Origin: a virus
Virus record (IMG/VR): IMGVR_UViG_3300046171_000034
Span: 1 to 31,039 of that record
Length of the DNA: 31,039 bases
Strand: one strand, 5' to 3'
Under the pieces are notes generated by a model. That model ran no database searches, was not told the DNA's origin, and worked only from the letters and a program-made list of their open reading frames with translations. Below, piece after piece: positions 6,651 through 14,223 of this stretch. The position numbers were made by a program, and so were the translations under genes. Positions within the stretch are counted from its first letter, which is position 1. The number at the start of each line of letters is the position of its first letter.

Positions 6651-8300
6651 CTAGAACGGCACGTCTTCAAACTCGTTGAAGTCATTGGTCTCAGACAGAC
6701 GTCCTGTTTCCAGGTCGTACCTGAGGACACCAGCTGCGCCAACCTCGCCCGTGTGCCTGTTCTTCAAGACAACGATGTTACGCTTGCCTGAGGTTGGATC
6801 CTCAGCATCGACGTTGAGACCAATACAGGTGTCTGCCAGCTGCGCTATCGCATGTGACCCACGCAGCTGGCTTAGGCTTACCTGAGCACCCCCTTCGTGT
6901 CCCTTGTCCCCTTGTGGGCGACGTAGGTGGGACACTAAGATTAGGCAGATGCCCAGCGCCTGTACCTCGACACGCAGCCTGGTCATGATGTCATCAACCA
7001 ACCTACGCTCATCGTTGACACCTGAGGTCAGACCAGAGATCAGGATACTGATGTGGTCCAGGCAGATGACCTGACACCCTAGAGCCTTGTTCATGTAGCG
7101 GATGCGATTGACAATGACGTCTAGATCCGTAGATCCAAAGTGATCGAACAGATAGAACTCACCAGCCTTGCGCATGTCATCAAACGCACTGACGATGTCC
7201 TCTTCACACGTGTCCTCGACAGAGACACTGATGTTCTTGTTCATGTGCAGACCAACCAGGCCCTGGGCGGTACGTTTGGTGCTCTCTTCGAGCATCATCA
7301 TGCCAATTGGAAACCCTGATTGCTGCACGTGATACATCAGTTCTCTGACGAAGGTAGACTTGCCGACCCCCGAGCCAGCGGCAATGGTGACCAGTGATCC
7401 CAGCCGTAAGCCCTTCGTCAAATCGTTGAGCTTGCTGTAAGGATAACTAATGGGGGAGACAGCTTCCCCCACACCAATGACCTCTCGGAGATCGGCAGCT
7501 GCCACGATCCCATCAGGCCGATGAAGCTTGGCCTGGAAGATCGCTTGTATGACTGTCTGTGCATCTCCTTTCACAAGCGCCTCATTGGCGTCCTTGTGTT
7601 CCCCTAGGTTTGCGATCTTGCACAAACCGATGGGCAAAGCCTCTGCACATTCAATGGCAGCTTCACGACCAGGTTCATCATTGTCGAACATGAGGACAAC
7701 AGATTGGAAGCTGGTCACATAATCGTAGTTACTGAGTAGGGCCTTCTTTGCAGCCTTAGCCCCATTAGGCAGACTGACAGTAGGCCACTTATGGTTCTGC
7801 ATCTGTGAGACTGACATAGCGTCTATCTCACCTTCGCAGATCACCAGGATCTTACCGTTGGACCACAAGTGTGACCCAAACAGCGTCATGTCTCGTCCGT
7901 TACCTACAACGGAAAAGTCTTTATCTTTAGTCCGCACCTTCTGTGCGACTGGGCGTCCCTTCGTGTCTCGATAGGTTGCCAATTGGACGGTCTGACCTTT
8001 GTACTTACCAACAGTGTAGCCAAACTTGCGGCAAGTCTCCTCGGTCAGCTTGCGCGTCCGTAGGGCCTGGAAGGTACCATTGATTAGGTTGGGATCATTA
8101 GGCCGCTCTGGGACGTGTGTAGGGGCCTCTCCGTCGCCGCCAGCCCATGCTCCGCAGCCGAAGCAATAGACGTGCCCGTCGCTGTACATCGCACCATTGT
8201 CCCGTGATCCACATTGGTCACACGGGACGTGCTGTACGAACTCGCTCTCAACTTGTTCAATTGCTTGCATGGTGTTACGCCGCCGCCTTTGCATTGACAT
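6651..8300 (-). CDS. DNA primase-helicase (T7 gp4-like)
   Basis: 549-aa bifunctional replication protein that makes RNA primers and unwinds the fork. The N-terminus has a zinc-binding domain with CDQC (C27, C30) and CFGC (C46, C49). Next is a TOPRIM primase fold with the acidic segment ICEGEIDAMS and the DND motif in LMFDNDEPGRE. The C-terminal RecA-like helicase has Walker A AAGSGVGKST, Walker B near QVICLDHI and a late motif SQLRGSHAIAQLAD. The length matches T7 gp4 (566 aa). The start could be 8300 (AGGA four bases upstream) or ATG 8270; the first 10 residues are Arg-rich and uncertain. Confidence 0.95.
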   Translation of the reverse strand: MSMQRRRRNTMQAIEQVESEFVQHVPCDQCGSRDNGAMYSDGHVYCFGCGAWAGGDGEAPTHVPERPNDPNLINGTFQALRTRKLTEETCRKFGYTVGKYKGQTVQLATYRDTKGRPVAQKVRTKDKDFSVVGNGRDMTLFGSHLWSNGKILVICEGEIDAMSVSQMQNHKWPTVSLPNGAKAAKKALLSNYDYVTSFQSVVLMFDNDEPGREAAIECAEALPIGLCKIANLGEHKDANEALVKGDAQTVIQAIFQAKLHRPDGIVAAADLREVIGVGEAVSPISYPYSKLNDLTKGLRLGSLVTIAAGSGVGKSTFVRELMYHVQQSGFPIGMMMLEESTKRTAQGLVGLHMNKNISVSVEDTCEEDIVSAFDDMRKAGEFYLFDHFGSTDLDVIVNRIRYMNKALGCQVICLDHISILISGLTSGVNDERRLVDDIMTRLRVEVQALGICLILVSHLRRPQGDKGHEGGAQVSLSQLRGSHAIAQLADTCIGLNVDAEDPTSGKRNIVVLKNRHTGEVGAAGVLRYDLETGRLSETNDFNEFEDVPF

Positions 8301-8655
8301 AATTCCTAACCTTGGTCAGTAAGGCTTTCGCCTCTTTGCGTGACGTCTCCAGGCTTGCCAGGGCAATCTGGATCTCTTCAACCTGACCATCAGTCTTCTT
8401 TATCCAGTCTTCTAGGCCCTTGACCCAGACGTGGTCCTCTTCGTTCCCATCAGGCCCAAAGAACTGCTCACGGACCTGTGTCACCCACCCCCAGCGCTCG
8501 ATGCCTAGCTCCTTAGCTATAGACTGGTCGGTCTCTGCCTTCGTGTAACGCTGGTTCTTGCGATCATATGCTACCTGTAGCATCTCGAAGATGTCATATG
8601 ATTGCTTGGGTGTTGGTTTTACTACCTCTGGTAGTTGGTTGCTCTTGTTAGCCAT
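8275..8655 (-). CDS. Hypothetical protein, 126 aa, in replication operon
   Basis: The start is placed at ATG 8655, preceded by AAGGAGTAG; a longer frame reaching 8793 runs through the terminator hairpin and is unlikely. The protein is charged and mostly helical. Its C-terminal half (QVEEIQIALASLETSRKEAK) looks like a short coiled coil, and the middle has Trp-rich segments. No recognised family. It lies between endonuclease I and primase-helicase and overlaps the longest primase start by 26 bases, so a replication-accessory role is plausible but unproven. Confidence 0.65.
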   Translation of the reverse strand: MANKSNQLPEVVKPTPKQSYDIFEMLQVAYDRKNQRYTKAETDQSIAKELGIERWGWVTQVREQFFGPDGNEEDHVWVKGLEDWIKKTDGQVEEIQIALASLETSRKEAKALLTKVRNYVNAKAAA

Positions 8656-8674
8656 TTGTCTACTCCTTGGAATC

Positions 8675-8699
8675 AAAAAGGGGCGACCTAAGCCGCCCC
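8675..8699 (-). terminator. Rho-independent terminator upstream of the 126-aa gene
   Basis: In minus-strand sense GGGGCG pairs with CGCCCC (8694-8699 with 8680-8685) and is followed directly by TTTTT at 8679-8675. It lies just after the endonuclease I gene and only 20 bases before the next start codon, so it probably attenuates rather than blocks transcription into the primase-helicase genes. A weaker hairpin (CCTCT/AGAGG) also overlaps the endonuclease stop codon near 8732-8750. Confidence 0.75.
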
Positions 8700-8737
8700 C
8701 TCGCTCTCTCCTTGGTGTCAAAATACAAATGCCTCTT

Positions 8738-9172
8738 TTATTTAGAGGGGCTTTCGTATTCTGATCCTTTCCTGGCCTCTTCAAGCCAGTCATCAGGTAT
8801 TAACTTTGACGCATACCTGAAGCCGTGCTTCTCGCAGTACATCGCGTATGTCGTGGGAGATCCCTTGTACAAACGTGCGTTCTGATTTGAGAAGACAAAG
8901 CGAATGTCGATGTCTGGGAACTGTTGTTTGATCAACAGGTGTTTCTGACGGTCTTGGACCGCCCAGATGCCCTTGGTCTCGACAAAGAAAAAGCCCCCTG
9001 GTTTAGGGAGCTTGAAGTCAGGCGTGTATTTTGCCTGTCGTGCTGGGACTGTGTAAGAGATCCTGTCAGTTTCAAACTGTAGCTTGATCCCTGCCTCGGT
9101 TATTTGGTCGCCTACTCGCTTCTCAAGTCCCGACCTGAAGCCAAGCCGATAGGCGGCTTTAGAAGTCCTCAA
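8738..9172 (-). CDS. Endonuclease I, Holliday-junction resolvase (T7 gp3-like)
   Basis: 144-aa nuclease that resolves branched DNA and helps break down host DNA. It aligns by eye along the whole of T7 endonuclease I: FRSGLEKRV (catalytic E17), AKYTPDFKLP (D52), FFVETKGIW (E65, K67), then conserved RKHLLIK-like, LYKGSPTTY and CEKHGF segments. All active-site residues are present. The start overlaps the SSB gene end by 14 bases. Order SSB, endonuclease, primase-helicase follows T7 genes 2.5, 3 and 4. Confidence 0.95.
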   Translation of the reverse strand: MRTSKAAYRLGFRSGLEKRVGDQITEAGIKLQFETDRISYTVPARQAKYTPDFKLPKPGGFFFVETKGIWAVQDRQKHLLIKQQFPDIDIRFVFSNQNARLYKGSPTTYAMYCEKHGFRYASKLIPDDWLEEARKGSEYESPSK

Positions 9173-9707
9173 GCTCGTCGTTTAGATCATCAGCTGGACC
9201 GAAGTCGCTGGTGCCTGATGTCGTAACCTCGTAGCCATCAACAGCATCAAAGTCACCAGCACCATCTCCAGATCCACCCGAGACTGGGTTGATAACCTGG
9301 ACAGCTGCTAGGCGTAGACTGATGCCCTTTTTACCACCAGCGGTGTAGGCATCGATCTGACCTGATGCACGAAGCTCAGTGCCAGAGTACATCAATGGGA
9401 CCTGATCAATTGGGATTGGGTTGCCCTTAGCATCGAAGTACTTTGGTTGATACTTAGACTGGATCTTAAAGACATACTCACCAGTCTCGTCATCGACATC
9501 GAAAGGTGTGTGCACTGTGTCTTTTGCACCAAAGTTCTCACCTTTGACACTGTCTATTAAGTTAGTCATGTGTTTTGCATCGTTAGGCGCAAGACGTAAT
9601 GACAACTTGTATTTACCTTCAGCGTCGAAGGCAGTGTCTGGTCGACCAGGCTGAAGCCACGGGTATTGTGCTGTTCCAGCTGGTGATACAAACTTAGCTT
9701 TGCTCAT
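9159..9707 (-). CDS. Single-stranded DNA-binding protein (T7 gp2.5-like)
   Basis: 182-aa protein expected to coat single-stranded DNA and recruit polymerase and helicase. Evidence: position directly before endonuclease I, an N-terminal beta-rich domain starting SKAKFVSPAGTAQYPWL, a YTAGGKKGISLRLAAVQV strand typical of phage gp2.5-like and DUF2815-type SSBs, and a very acidic C-terminal tail ending DDLNDELEDF with a terminal Phe, the classic protein-interaction tail. ATG 9707 has AGGAGA upstream. A 17-bp phage promoter-like motif lies 54 bases upstream, so the gene likely begins a transcription unit. Confidence 0.85.
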   Translation of the reverse strand: MSKAKFVSPAGTAQYPWLQPGRPDTAFDAEGKYKLSLRLAPNDAKHMTNLIDSVKGENFGAKDTVHTPFDVDDETGEYVFKIQSKYQPKYFDAKGNPIPIDQVPLMYSGTELRASGQIDAYTAGGKKGISLRLAAVQVINPVSGGSGDGAGDFDAVDGYEVTTSGTSDFGPADDLNDELEDF

Positions 9708-9760
9708 GTGTATGAGTCTCCTGTATTTGATAGTTTCCTACTGAAGCTCTTGTTGGCTTC

Positions 9761-9777
9761 TATGGGGGTCCCTTAGT
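9761..9777 (-). promoter_or_regulatory. Phage RNA polymerase promoter-like motif, copy 2
   Basis: Identical 17-bp ACTAAGGGACCCCCATA on the minus strand. Identity with the copy at 12494 extends to 25 bp, through GAAGCCAA downstream. It lies between the 67-codon ORF and SSB and points at SSB and the replication genes. Upstream bases differ among copies, unlike T7 promoters where -17 to -5 is conserved, so the exact promoter boundaries are unclear. Confidence 0.65.
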
Positions 9778-9793
9778 CTGCTCGGTTGTTTTT

Positions 9794-9997
9794 TTAATGC
9801 ATGTCTTCACATGGGTCGGCGTCGATATCGACTATTAGACGGATCCTATGACCCGCATACTCAGTGTCTTCTGCTTTGGACTTTGCACGGTACATTAAGA
9901 TCTCTTCAAAGGTCTTAACTTCCGACACTAGTATTTCCCAATCCCAGTATCCGTCGGTCACATAGATGTACCCTGATAGTTCATAATAGGCTTTCAC
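9794..9997 (-). CDS. Hypothetical protein, 67 aa
   Basis: Starts with GTG at 9997, with AGGAGAG at ideal spacing. It is acidic and aromatic (YWDWEILVSEVKTFEEIL) with a C-terminus rich in Asp. It follows RNA polymerase by 14 bases and precedes the promoter-like motif, so it is the last gene of the polymerase transcription unit. A small regulator of host or phage polymerase would fit the position, but there is no sequence evidence for it. Confidence 0.6.
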   Translation of the reverse strand: MKAYYELSGYIYVTDGYWDWEILVSEVKTFEEILMYRAKSKAEDTEYAGHRIRLIVDIDADPCEDMH

Positions 9998-10011
9998 TTG
10001 TCTCTCCTGTG

Positions 10012-12470
10012 TTAGCTAAAGCAATATTCGCTGTCTAAGACTGCTCTGACGTCTAGATCTCCTTTTTCTGGAACTGGTGCTAAATCCATGTCTGGGTTAG
10101 CCAATCGGTTACGACACTCGATCTCGAAGTTGCCTAAGACACAGTTGTCTTCATACATGTCGACAATCGCGTGACGAATGTTGTGGTAGAATGCCCAGGT
10201 ATCTGCGGCGTTAGTCCCAAAGCTGTCGTGGATCATAAAGAAGTCCTCGATGCCCTGGTCTAGCCCGTGGCAAATTGCCAGCTGCATGTGGGCAGCATCG
10301 AGCGAGTGCACGAAGTTAGGCGCAACGCCAGCCCGTGCTTTCCTGGTGTCATACTTCAGCCCAATCCCATGTAGTGTGACACGGGTCTTGCTCATCAGCT
10401 TGGCCTCTCGGTCATACAGGAAGATCTTCACTCGTTTGACATCAGGCTTAGTGTACCTTTGGATGGCTGGGAAACCACTAGGCGTTGTCCAACGAACTGA
10501 CCTACCTTCACGTGCTAATGCATCAGCATATGACTGTAAGAAGGCCATACCTTGGGCAACACTAGAGATGACCTTTTGCACTGCCTGGTAGTTGAACTTA
10601 GCTAGGAACCGTGCGTTGGTCTCTTGCTCTCTATAGTCACCGAAAGGATGTTCAACTATGGTTCCATAGTTCACGTCTTTCTGTAGCGGCTGCATAAGAT
10701 CCTCAATGATCTGATCGCCAAACCCACGTTCGATGCTGGAATATCCATAGGTCATTACATTTCGTTTGACGGTAGATCTATTGATGCCAAACTCTAGCCA
10801 CTTCTGTGCTTCCTCAGATCCATCTTCAGTCAGATCCTGGATCACCTGGTCAGCGACAGTCTGGTAGACGTCCTGACATTTGTCATCAGGCAGTAGGTTG
10901 ACCATGTGACCATCCTTAGATGACCGCAGTGCCAGGGCATAGTGCTGTACGCCACTGTTAGTCCCATCCAGGGAGATCGGAAGGTGACACACTGGGTCAT
11001 CACTGTAGTAAGCAAAGACAGCTGCCAGAAACTGGAACGGTTTGTCAGCTTGGATCCAGAGATCTAGAGTTCGACTTGGGTTGTCGTTAACTAGACGTAA
11101 CCACTCGTCGTTATCCAAGACCCACTGGATCCTGTCGTCTAGGCTCTTCTTCGAGATCTTCTCAAAGTCACCTACGTTTGCCAGGTGGATCGCAAGCCAT
11201 CCTTTGTCTTCATCTGCCACAGGTTTACCCCTGGCAAACTCGAACAGTGCTTTCACATGGTCATCCCTGTGATAGTTAAAGTGTGACACGGGATACATTC
11301 GGCCCCTGAAGTCGAAGTTCCAAGGTAAGTAGAACTGTTCGAACTCAGACATCTTGTAGGCTGTCTTTAGGTCATTATGCATGACAACCAGATTAGCTAC
11401 TGACTCACGTCTCTTCACGTGCCACTGCTTTTGGTCACGCTTGAGCTGACGCTGGGTCTTCTCAGGTAGACTGTCGAATTCGTCAGGTAACTTAGGAAAC
11501 TCTGGTGGCTCTAGTTCTGGGAACTTACCGAAACGTACCTTCTCACGACGCAATAGTCCATGACCTCTAGGACACGCTTGTTGATCCTCAGAGGGGTCGC
11601 CTGGAGTGCGTTAAGTGCTTTGACATACAGAGGCTCTGGGTTCTTCTCAAAGTCTCTGTCGACGGCTCTCCGCTGCTCTGAGGTAGCCTTACGGATCAGA
11701 GGTACCAAAGCTGACAACATGTCATCCTGGTAAGCTCCAGAATCGAAGGCAGTCCAAGGCTTCGGTGGTATGACTAGAGGGCCATACATAGGTTCTGCCC
11801 AGGATGCATCGAACATACGACGATCCATCAGATCCTTGGCCTCATCAGTTAACGTAATGTGTCTATGTGTCTTTAGGTTTTCTTCTGTCGTTGATATCTC
11901 GAATATGTCTGTAGCCTCTAAGACTGAAGACAACAGTGGAGATGCCACATGTACCTTCTTACTACGGCTCCACTTCTCGAACTGAAAGCCAGCTTTAGTG
12001 GCTATGATACGTGCAGCCTTCATTCTGTAGCGTTCACTGGAATGATCCTTGGTGACCTGGGACACCAGTCTCTTGAAGAGGCTACTGTCGTATGTCTTTA
12101 GATCTTCAGCCCAGACTTCAAGTTCTAGCCTAGATCCTATGGCTGAAAGACACCCAGCTAAGGTGTAATCTTTAAGCACACTCTCGTAACAACAGTTCAA
12201 CACTATGTAGGCTAAGGTGTCTGGGTCTTGGTCTACAAGTTCTTCATACCACTCGCTCTTCTTACCCTTGCCACTATAGAAACGCTCTGCGTCTTTCTCT
12301 AGTCGATCCTTGATGTCTTTAGACACCTTAGGTAGGGCCTCGGTGATGATCTGATGTGGTACTTCGCGTTGGCTGGGGGATAGTTTCTCCTGTCTTCGTT
12401 GGTATCTCTTCTGACCCTCTTGGATCATTTGCTGCTCTAGTTCTATCTGTAAGTCAGTGACTTTTGTCAT
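10012..12470 (-). CDS. Single-subunit DNA-dependent RNA polymerase (T7-type), interrupted by one frame break
   Basis: It transcribes phage genes from phage-specific promoters. Two overlapping ORFs together make one enzyme of about 825 aa (T7: 883). The N-terminal part is 12470-11511, ending after RINKRVLEV; the C-terminal part is 11553-10012. The second part carries NFDFRGRMYP, the catalytic SLDGTNSGVQH (Asp), RSTVKRNVMTYGYSS (Lys, Tyr), APNFVHSLDAAH and IHDSFGT (second Asp). The frames join if one base is added near 11554, at a TATTGC with no standard slippery site, so a base-call deletion is likeliest. A genuine mutation or split enzyme is possible. ATG 12470 has GGGAG upstream and a phage promoter-like motif 24 bases further up. 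Confidence 0.93.
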
Positions 12471-12493
12471 TCTGAAAGTACTCCCTTGGCTTC

Positions 12494-12510
12494 TATGGGG
12501 GTCCCTTAGT
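12494..12510 (-). promoter_or_regulatory. Phage RNA polymerase promoter-like motif, copy 3, before RNA polymerase gene
   Basis: Same 17-bp motif, sharing 25 bp with copy 2. The presumed start at GGG lies about 35 bases upstream of the polymerase start codon, giving autogenous transcription of the polymerase. It follows the integrase terminator hairpin directly. Confidence 0.65.
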
Positions 12511-12561
12511 ACCCTCGCCTGTAAGCCATTGATTTCATTAGCGTTGTCTTTAGAGGCGAAA

Positions 12562-12578
12562 GGGGCCTATTTGGCCCC
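12562..12578 (-). terminator. GC-rich hairpin at integrase stop codon
   Basis: GGGGCC/GGCCCC with a 5-base AAATA loop in minus-strand sense, followed by TTT. The integrase TAG lies within it. The short U-run makes it a weak intrinsic terminator, separating integrase from RNA polymerase transcription. Confidence 0.5.
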
Positions 12579-13397
12579 CATCAGCTTGGCTATTTCCAGC
12601 CGTGTTTCAGGTGTCTGATGGACATATTTGGCAGTCGTTTGAAGACTACGATGCCCTAATTGTTGAGCTACGGTAACAGTAGGTAGCTTTAGCCCATTAG
12701 CCATGCGTGTTGCCGCAGTGTGACGTAGGATGTGAAAGACAAACTCTTTGTCACCCTTAGCGATCTGGTAACGCGCTTCGTCCCACACATTGTAAAACTT
12801 GCGGTGGCTGTAGTGTTTGCCTGGGTTAAACTCTAGTGCCATCAGGGCAGCAAAGGTTGACCCAGCGCACACTACGTCACGGTCGTCACCGTTCTTGGTG
12901 TCAGTCAGGTGCACGGTGCATAGGTCGCCTTCGACAGTCACGTTGTCTGGAGTGATCGATAGGATCTCGCCATGACGCATGCCTGTATTCAAGGCTATGG
13001 TACACATGTGACGCATCCACCAGTACTTGCCGTCTTTGTAAGACTTCAAGAATGCGTCTAGTTGTTCGGACTCTTCTTCAGACAGGTAACGTACACGATT
13101 CGTTCTCACCTTAGCGAACTTTATCTTGGGTAGTCTGTCGATCTCTTCGAGATCCAGGGCATGCTTTAGGATCGCACTAATAGCCGCCTTGTAGTGGTTG
13201 ACTGTGTTCTCGGATAGACCAACGTCCAACAGGTGTAGACTGAAGGCATGGATGTCACGGGCTGTGACCTCTGAGATGTCCTTGAAGCCAATACTCTTAA
13301 ACTCGCCAAAGCGATGCATCTTGGCACGGCTCTCGTCTAAGTGCTTGTCGCGCCAAATGTTAGGGCCTTCGGTGTTTACAAAATCAATCAAGTTCAT
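12567..13397 (-). CDS. int: Tyrosine recombinase (phage integrase)
   Basis: 276-aa site-specific recombinase that would integrate the phage at a tRNA gene. The N-terminal helical SAM-like domain (about residues 1-95) binds arm sites. The catalytic domain has R141 (in GMRHGE), K168 region, H222-x-x-R225 (HILRHTAA), H249 (QQLGHRS) and nucleophile Y258 (TAKYVHQ). All catalytic residues are present. ATG 13397 has GGAG upstream. It lies about 500 bp from the tRNA-derived attP candidate at 13900-13960, the usual arrangement in temperate T7-like cyanophages and pelagiphages. Confidence 0.95.
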   Translation of the reverse strand: MNLIDFVNTEGPNIWRDKHLDESRAKMHRFGEFKSIGFKDISEVTARDIHAFSLHLLDVGLSENTVNHYKAAISAILKHALDLEEIDRLPKIKFAKVRTNRVRYLSEEESEQLDAFLKSYKDGKYWWMRHMCTIALNTGMRHGEILSITPDNVTVEGDLCTVHLTDTKNGDDRDVVCAGSTFAALMALEFNPGKHYSHRKFYNVWDEARYQIAKGDKEFVFHILRHTAATRMANGLKLPTVTVAQQLGHRSLQTTAKYVHQTPETRLEIAKLMGAK

Positions 13398-13413
13398 GTG
13401 TTCTTACTCCCAG

Positions 13414-13545
13414 TTAGAACGGTGGCTCTTCGCCGTCATATGTTGGTAGCCAGGGTTCGTCGTATGTTGGCTTAGGTTCGGTAGGCTTAGGCAACGGTGG
13501 AAACAGCTGCCTAAGGAAGTCGTCTAAGTTGTCATCCGAATACAT
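13414..13545 (-). CDS. Small proline-rich acidic protein, 43 aa
   Basis: MYSDDNLDDFLRQLFPPLPK then repeated Pro-Thr/Glu-Pro segments ending DGEEPPF. The frame extends upstream to 13596, but those extra residues are the antiframe of the small membrane protein, so the start at 13545 is preferred. It overlaps that gene by 14 bases. Binding site weak. Function unknown. Confidence 0.45.
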   Translation of the reverse strand: MYSDDNLDDFLRQLFPPLPKPTEPKPTYDEPWLPTYDGEEPPF

Positions 13546-13618
13546 GTGCTGCACCCAGACCGACGTAGAGCATGACAAACAGTGCCAGGCATCCAATGAG
13601 GTCTCCTAGCCAGTTCAT
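13532..13618 (-). CDS. Small single-pass membrane protein, 28 aa
   Basis: The ATG overlaps the TGA of the upstream gene (ATGA), a typical coupled start. Residues 5-25 (GDLIGCLALFVMLYVGLGAA) form one strong transmembrane helix. It is too short for most gene finders. Placed between attP and integrase; unknown function. Confidence 0.55.
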   Translation of the reverse strand: MNWLGDLIGCLALFVMLYVGLGAAHVFG

Positions 13619-13845
13619 GCTGCCACCTCGGTGTTCAGCTTGCGGTACCACTCAAGTAGTGCTGCCTGAGATCCGTCAGTCTTGACAATCTTGCCATCAG
13701 CGGTCGTGTACTCGCCGTACATGTTGTAGTCGTATAGGAATTTGCTGCGGCAATCTTCGGTGCTATTGCCAGTGTAGACGTCTTCCCACTCATGGGTCGC
13801 GGGATCACGTACAAACAGTGTAAAAACAGGTGTGATATTAGTCAT
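13615..13845 (-). CDS. Hypothetical protein, 76 aa, first gene after attP
   Basis: ATG 13845 has AAGGAGA eight bases upstream. The predicted soluble protein begins MTNITPVFTLFVRDPATHEW and has aromatic residues spread through it (FLYDYNMYGEY). No known domain. It is the first ORF downstream of the tRNA-like attP segment and the promoter-like motif at 14030, so it is likely expressed with the two small ORFs and integrase. Confidence 0.65.
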   Translation of the reverse strand: MTNITPVFTLFVRDPATHEWEDVYTGNSTEDCRSKFLYDYNMYGEYTTADGKIVKTDGSQAALLEWYRKLNTEVAA

Positions 13846-13899
13846 CGATCAGTCTCCTTATAGTTAAGGACTGATGCGGTTCCGATGATATCTGTAAGT

Positions 13900-13960
13900 T
13901 GGTAGCGGAGGAGGGACTTGAACCCCCGACACGCGGATTATGATTCCGCTGCTCTAACCA
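13900..13960 (-). other. attP: Probable attP: 3' half of a CAU-anticodon tRNA gene
   Basis: Read on the minus strand, the segment contains the D-arm end GGTTAGAGC, an anticodon stem GCGGA/TCCGC with loop ATCATAA (anticodon CAU, Met or Ile2), a T-arm with GGTTCAAGTCC, the acceptor strand CTCCGCT, discriminator A and encoded CCA. The matching 5' acceptor strand AGCGGAG is absent upstream, where the sequence is unrelated, so this is not a complete tRNA gene. A 3' tRNA fragment beside an integrase gene is the usual form of attP, restoring the host tRNA after integration. Confidence 0.75.
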
Positions 13961-14029
13961 CCGATATCTGGACGCATCGTCCGTACCCTCTTATGAGTCA
14001 ACGGATGTAACCTTGTCAATAGTTTTTTA

Positions 14030-14046
14030 TATGGGGGTCCCTTAGT
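14030..14046 (-). promoter_or_regulatory. Phage RNA polymerase promoter-like motif, copy 4, upstream of attP and integrase
   Basis: Identical 17-bp motif. It is the most upstream copy relative to transcription in this window; none was seen in the structural half 14047-31039. It would drive the 76-aa ORF, small genes and integrase, reading across attP. Confidence 0.6.
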
Positions 14047-14107
14047 TCGAGCAAAAAACACCGATCCAACTCTGATGTCAGACCGATGTTATCTAGTGGG
14101 CTGTTGA

Positions 14108-14194
14108 TTACCTAAGTTTATAGATGACGACAGCCAGCATTCCTATTGTGATCAATTCAGGGATCGACACAGGAAATCCAGCCACGATAGACAT
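14108..14194 (-). CDS. Small membrane protein, 28 aa, with near-consensus ribosome binding site
   Basis: The upstream AAGGAAGGTGATCC nearly matches the full complement of the 16S rRNA 3' end, so translation should be strong despite the small size. The product is MSIVAGFPVSIPELITIGML followed by AVVIYKLR: one transmembrane segment (about 8-25) with a short basic tail. It lies 30 bases after the amidase gene, at the end of the lysis block, so a holin, antiholin or lysis-accessory role is possible. Confidence 0.6.
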   Translation of the reverse strand: MSIVAGFPVSIPELITIGMLAVVIYKLR

Positions 14195-14223
14195 AGGATC
14201 ACCTTCCTTTCTGCTGAGGGGAA

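Noticed and set aside
8656-8793. N-terminal extension of the 126-aa protein up to 8793.
   Set aside because: It would translate through a strong terminator hairpin and lacks a binding site; ATG 8655 has a clear one.
11511-11560. An intron or programmed -1 frameshift as the reason for the split RNA polymerase.
   Set aside because: The two frames overlap directly with no inserted sequence, group I core or slippery heptamer.
124-12540. The 14-mer CCATTGATTTCATT occurs at 124-137 and 12527-12540, suggesting att or duplicated operators.
   Set aside because: A single shared 14-mer is close to chance in 31 kb, flanks differ, and a better att candidate exists at 13900-13960.
13900-13980. A functional phage-encoded tRNA.
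   Set aside because: The 5' acceptor strand and 5' D-stem partner are missing upstream, so only a 3' fragment is present.
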